From Sulfitobacter sp. M39 (GTDB lineage Bacteria > Pseudomonadota > Alphaproteobacteria > Rhodobacterales > Rhodobacteraceae), in assembly GCF_021735935.1 (NCBI RefSeq), contig NZ_WMDZ01000001.1, forward strand, positions 682,001 through 746,000: a DNA stretch of 64,000 bases. The letters are read 5' to 3'. This document shows positions 62,306 through 64,000 of the stretch, piece by piece (positions within the stretch are counted from its first letter, which is position 1; every line of letters begins with the position of its first letter). The notes beneath the pieces were generated by a model, which saw nothing but the letters and a program-made list of their open reading frames with translations, had not been told where the DNA came from and ran no database searches. Made by a program: the position numbers and the translations under genes.

Positions 62306-63703
62306 CTATTTGCTGCCGAACACCCGCCCCATTGCCCCATCCACGGCGGCGATGATCTGATTAATGTCGTCTTCTTTAGCGATCAAGGCGGGGCTGAAGC
62401 AAAGGGTGTTGTTCTTGCCCGGCACCGACCGGTTGGTCGCCCCGATGATCACGCCCTGCGCCATACAGTCTGCGACGACCGCTTGAATCTGCGCTTCGAC
62501 AACGGGAACGCGGGTGCTGCGGTCTTGGACCAGCTCTGCGCCAAGGAACAGACCCTTGCCGCGCACCTGACCGATCACGTCATATTTGTCGGATAGCTCT
62601 TCAAGCTCTTCGAGCATGTATTGCCCCATGTCGCGGGTGTTTTGCAGCAGGTTTTCGCGTTCGATAATCGCCATGTTTTCAATCGCGGCGGTGGGGCCAG
62701 CAGTGCATCCCCCGAAGGTAGAGATATCGCGGAAGTAGTTCAGCGGGTCGCTGGCGTCGTCCTTGAACAGGTTAAAGACCTCTTCGGTGGTCACAAGACA
62801 GGCAATCGCCGCATAGCCCGAGGCCACACCTTTGGCCATCGTGACCATATCGGGCTGGATGCCGAAATGCTGGTAGCCGAACCATTCGCCGGTGCGCCCG
62901 ATGCCGCAGACGACTTCGTCGATGTGCAGCAGCACGTCATACTTGCGGCAAATCTCTTGCACCCGTTCCCAGTAGCCGTCCGGAGGCGTGATGACACCGC
63001 CGCCCGCCGTGACGGGTTCAAGACACAGCCCGCCCACGGTGTCGGGCCCTTCGGCGAGGATGATCTTCTCGATCTGATCCGCAGCCCAAACGCCGTAGTT
63101 ATCCTCTGGCGCGCCGTCTTGTTCGAACTTGCGATACTCTAGGCAGTGGGGCACGCGGACGAACCCATCGGTGAAGGGGCCGTATTGCGCATTGCGTTCT
63201 TCCTGACCGCCCGCAGACAGACAAGCGATGGTCGTGCCGTGGTAGTCGCGGTCGCGATACAGGATTTTGTGCTTCTTGCCGCCATAGCGTTTGTGGGCGA
63301 TCTGACGGATCATCTTGAAGGCTTTCTCGTTCGCCTCGGAGCCGGAGTTGCAATAGTACAGTCGGCTCATGCCCGGCATCTTGTCGATCAGCTTTTCCGC
63401 AAAGATCGACCCCGGAATAGACCCGGCAGAGCCCGCAAAATAGTTCAGCTTGATCAGCTGGTCGCGCACGGCGTTGGCAATGCTTTCACGGCCATAGCCG
63501 ACGTTGACGGTCCAGACACCACCGGACACCGCGTCCAGATGCTCTTTGCCCTTTTGGTCCCAGACACGCATGCCTTTGCCTTCGACAATGATCCGTGGGT
63601 CCGTGGTTTCATAGGCTTTGTGCTGGCTGAGGTGGTGCCAGATGTGCGCGCGATCTGCCTCGACCACACGGGAGATATCGTTTTCGCTAAATGTACCATC
63701 CAT
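62306..63703 (-). CDS. tpa: Taurine-pyruvate aminotransferase
   Basis: Tpa moves the amino group of taurine to pyruvate, giving sulfoacetaldehyde and alanine, the first step in taurine use by many roseobacters. The 465-residue class III enzyme follows the Tpa pattern from its first residues (MDGTFSENDISRVVEADRAHIWHHLSQHK) and has YYCNSGSEANEKAFKM (116-131), DRDYHGTTIA (151-160), IDEVVCGIGRTGEWFGY (261-277) and the PLP Lys291 (TMAKGVASGYAA). The next step, sulfoacetaldehyde acetyltransferase (xsc), is not in the window. Close relatives use other omega-amines, so I hold the substrate as likely. Confidence 0.88.
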   Translation of the reverse strand: MDGTFSENDISRVVEADRAHIWHHLSQHKAYETTDPRIIVEGKGMRVWDQKGKEHLDAVSGGVWTVNVGYGRESIANAVRDQLIKLNYFAGSAGSIPGSIFAEKLIDKMPGMSRLYYCNSGSEANEKAFKMIRQIAHKRYGGKKHKILYRDRDYHGTTIACLSAGGQEERNAQYGPFTDGFVRVPHCLEYRKFEQDGAPEDNYGVWAADQIEKIILAEGPDTVGGLCLEPVTAGGGVITPPDGYWERVQEICRKYDVLLHIDEVVCGIGRTGEWFGYQHFGIQPDMVTMAKGVASGYAAIACLVTTEEVFNLFKDDASDPLNYFRDISTFGGCTAGPTAAIENMAIIERENLLQNTRDMGQYMLEELEELSDKYDVIGQVRGKGLFLGAELVQDRSTRVPVVEAQIQAVVADCMAQGVIIGATNRSVPGKNNTLCFSPALIAKEDDINQIIAAVDGAMGRVFGSK

Positions 63704-63884
63704 GTGCGTGACCTTTCCGAGGTTGGGATTGGGGGCGGGTGGTAAAGCACCCTGTTTTTAAGGCCGCATCGCAAACGCGCCTCGCGTCCGTTTCGGCCCA
63801 TGTGCAGTGATTGTTAGGAGCAACTTCCCCCTCTGAAAAGGAAAAACCTGCCACATAGGGGGGCGGGGCGGGGAAGATAGACGC
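63704..63884. other. Region upstream of tpa
   Basis: This holds the tpa leader and promoter; I do not see a clear regulator site. The nearest downstream structure is the hairpin at 63885-63917. Confidence 0.3.
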
Positions 63885-63917
63885 AAAAAGGGCCGGAATT
63901 GATTAAAATTCCGGCCC
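63885..63917 (-). terminator. Terminator for a minus-strand gene beyond the right edge
   Basis: GGGCCGGAATT (63890-63900) and AATTCCGGCCC (63907-63917) form an 11-bp stem with a 6-base loop; the minus strand continues with five U (63885-63889). It implies a minus-strand gene ending just to its right. Confidence 0.8.
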
Positions 63918-63975
63918 CTAAGCGTTTGATTGATCTGTATTTCCCCGTTTTCAGACTGGGGGTAGGTCTTGCCGC

Positions 63976-63999
63976 TTATTTCGGGCGAAAGCTCGACTT
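63976..63999 (-). CDS. Possible C-terminal end of a gene beyond the window
   Basis: The minus strand here reads KSSFRPK then TAA, 59 bp ahead of a good minus-strand terminator. It is the likely last few codons of a gene whose body is outside the window. Too short for any identification; the frame could be another. Confidence 0.25.
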   Translation of the reverse strand, partial: KSSFRPK

Positions 64000-64000
64000 G

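Overview
This is ordinary chromosomal DNA from a GC-rich alphaproteobacterium, most likely a marine Rhodobacteraceae member (roseobacter group). The reasons are the codon use, the families present (taurine-pyruvate aminotransferase, creatinase, glycolate oxidase GlcDEF, a DUF1523 protein, a GT14-type glycosyltransferase) and tight operons with ATGA overlaps. I see no rRNA, tRNA, insertion sequence, prophage or CRISPR array. The genus is not determined; a Sulfitobacter-like organism is a guess.

Layout. 1-4.1 kb, minus strand: leuC-leuD, a membrane protein, and a secreted endonuclease/exonuclease/phosphatase-fold protein cut by the left edge. 4.4-8.3 kb: an MscS channel, rsfS-rlmH behind a good sigma70-type promoter, a small periplasmic protein and a DUF599 membrane protein. 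8.3-13.7 kb: glcD-glcE-(small membrane protein)-glcF and a secreted trypsin-like protease. 13.7-14.3 kb: an Hsp20 gene with an RpoH-type promoter and a leader that folds like a ROSE RNA thermometer. 14.4-19.4 kb: a PLP aminotransferase, succinate-semialdehyde dehydrogenase, an alpha/beta hydrolase and creatinase. 19.6-25.2 kb: a GAF histidine kinase of the HisKA_2/HWE type, two small membrane proteins, a HIT protein, a GT14 glycosyltransferase divergent from a sulfotransferase, and smpB.

25.4-31.7 kb: a sulfurtransferase and aromatic aminotransferase pair, glnK-amtB, and a class A penicillin-binding protein divergent from glnK across a 17-bp direct repeat. 31.8-37.6 kb: an outer-membrane DUF481 protein, a LysR regulator, MlaA, and a RidA-like/GDPD/FemAB-like/pterin dehydratase operon. 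37.6-43.1 kb: peroxiredoxin, ferredoxin-reductase-like protein, rsmD, psd-pssA, map and sfsA. 43.1-48.2 kb: a compact operon (molybdopterin-binding fold, GNAT, AhpD-like, OmpA-like), a LysR regulator and a ZntB/CorA transporter. 48.2-55.3 kb: 2,4-dienoyl-CoA reductase, rppH, purU, nth-pfkB-GNAT and an Ada-like repair protein. 55.4-64 kb: an OmpA lipoprotein, divergent FAD oxidoreductase and mnmD (the two halves of MnmC), a DMT transporter, a lytic transglycosylase, dapA, a glycine-zipper lipoprotein and tpa.

How it works together. Much of the window is housekeeping: amino acid, phospholipid, cell wall, ribosome and tRNA functions. Overlaid on this are catabolic genes suited to marine dissolved organic matter: glycolate, creatine and taurine use, with nitrogen sensing through GlnK-AmtB. 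Envelope functions recur (MlaA, two OmpA-domain proteins, PBP, Slt, MscS, GT14 plus sulfotransferase). No large novel system is evident. The most interesting signals are regulatory or structural: the candidate ROSE thermometer, the glnK/PBP direct repeat, the small membrane gene inside glcDEF, the glycosyltransferase/sulfotransferase pair, and a secreted-enzyme gene without a usable start codon.
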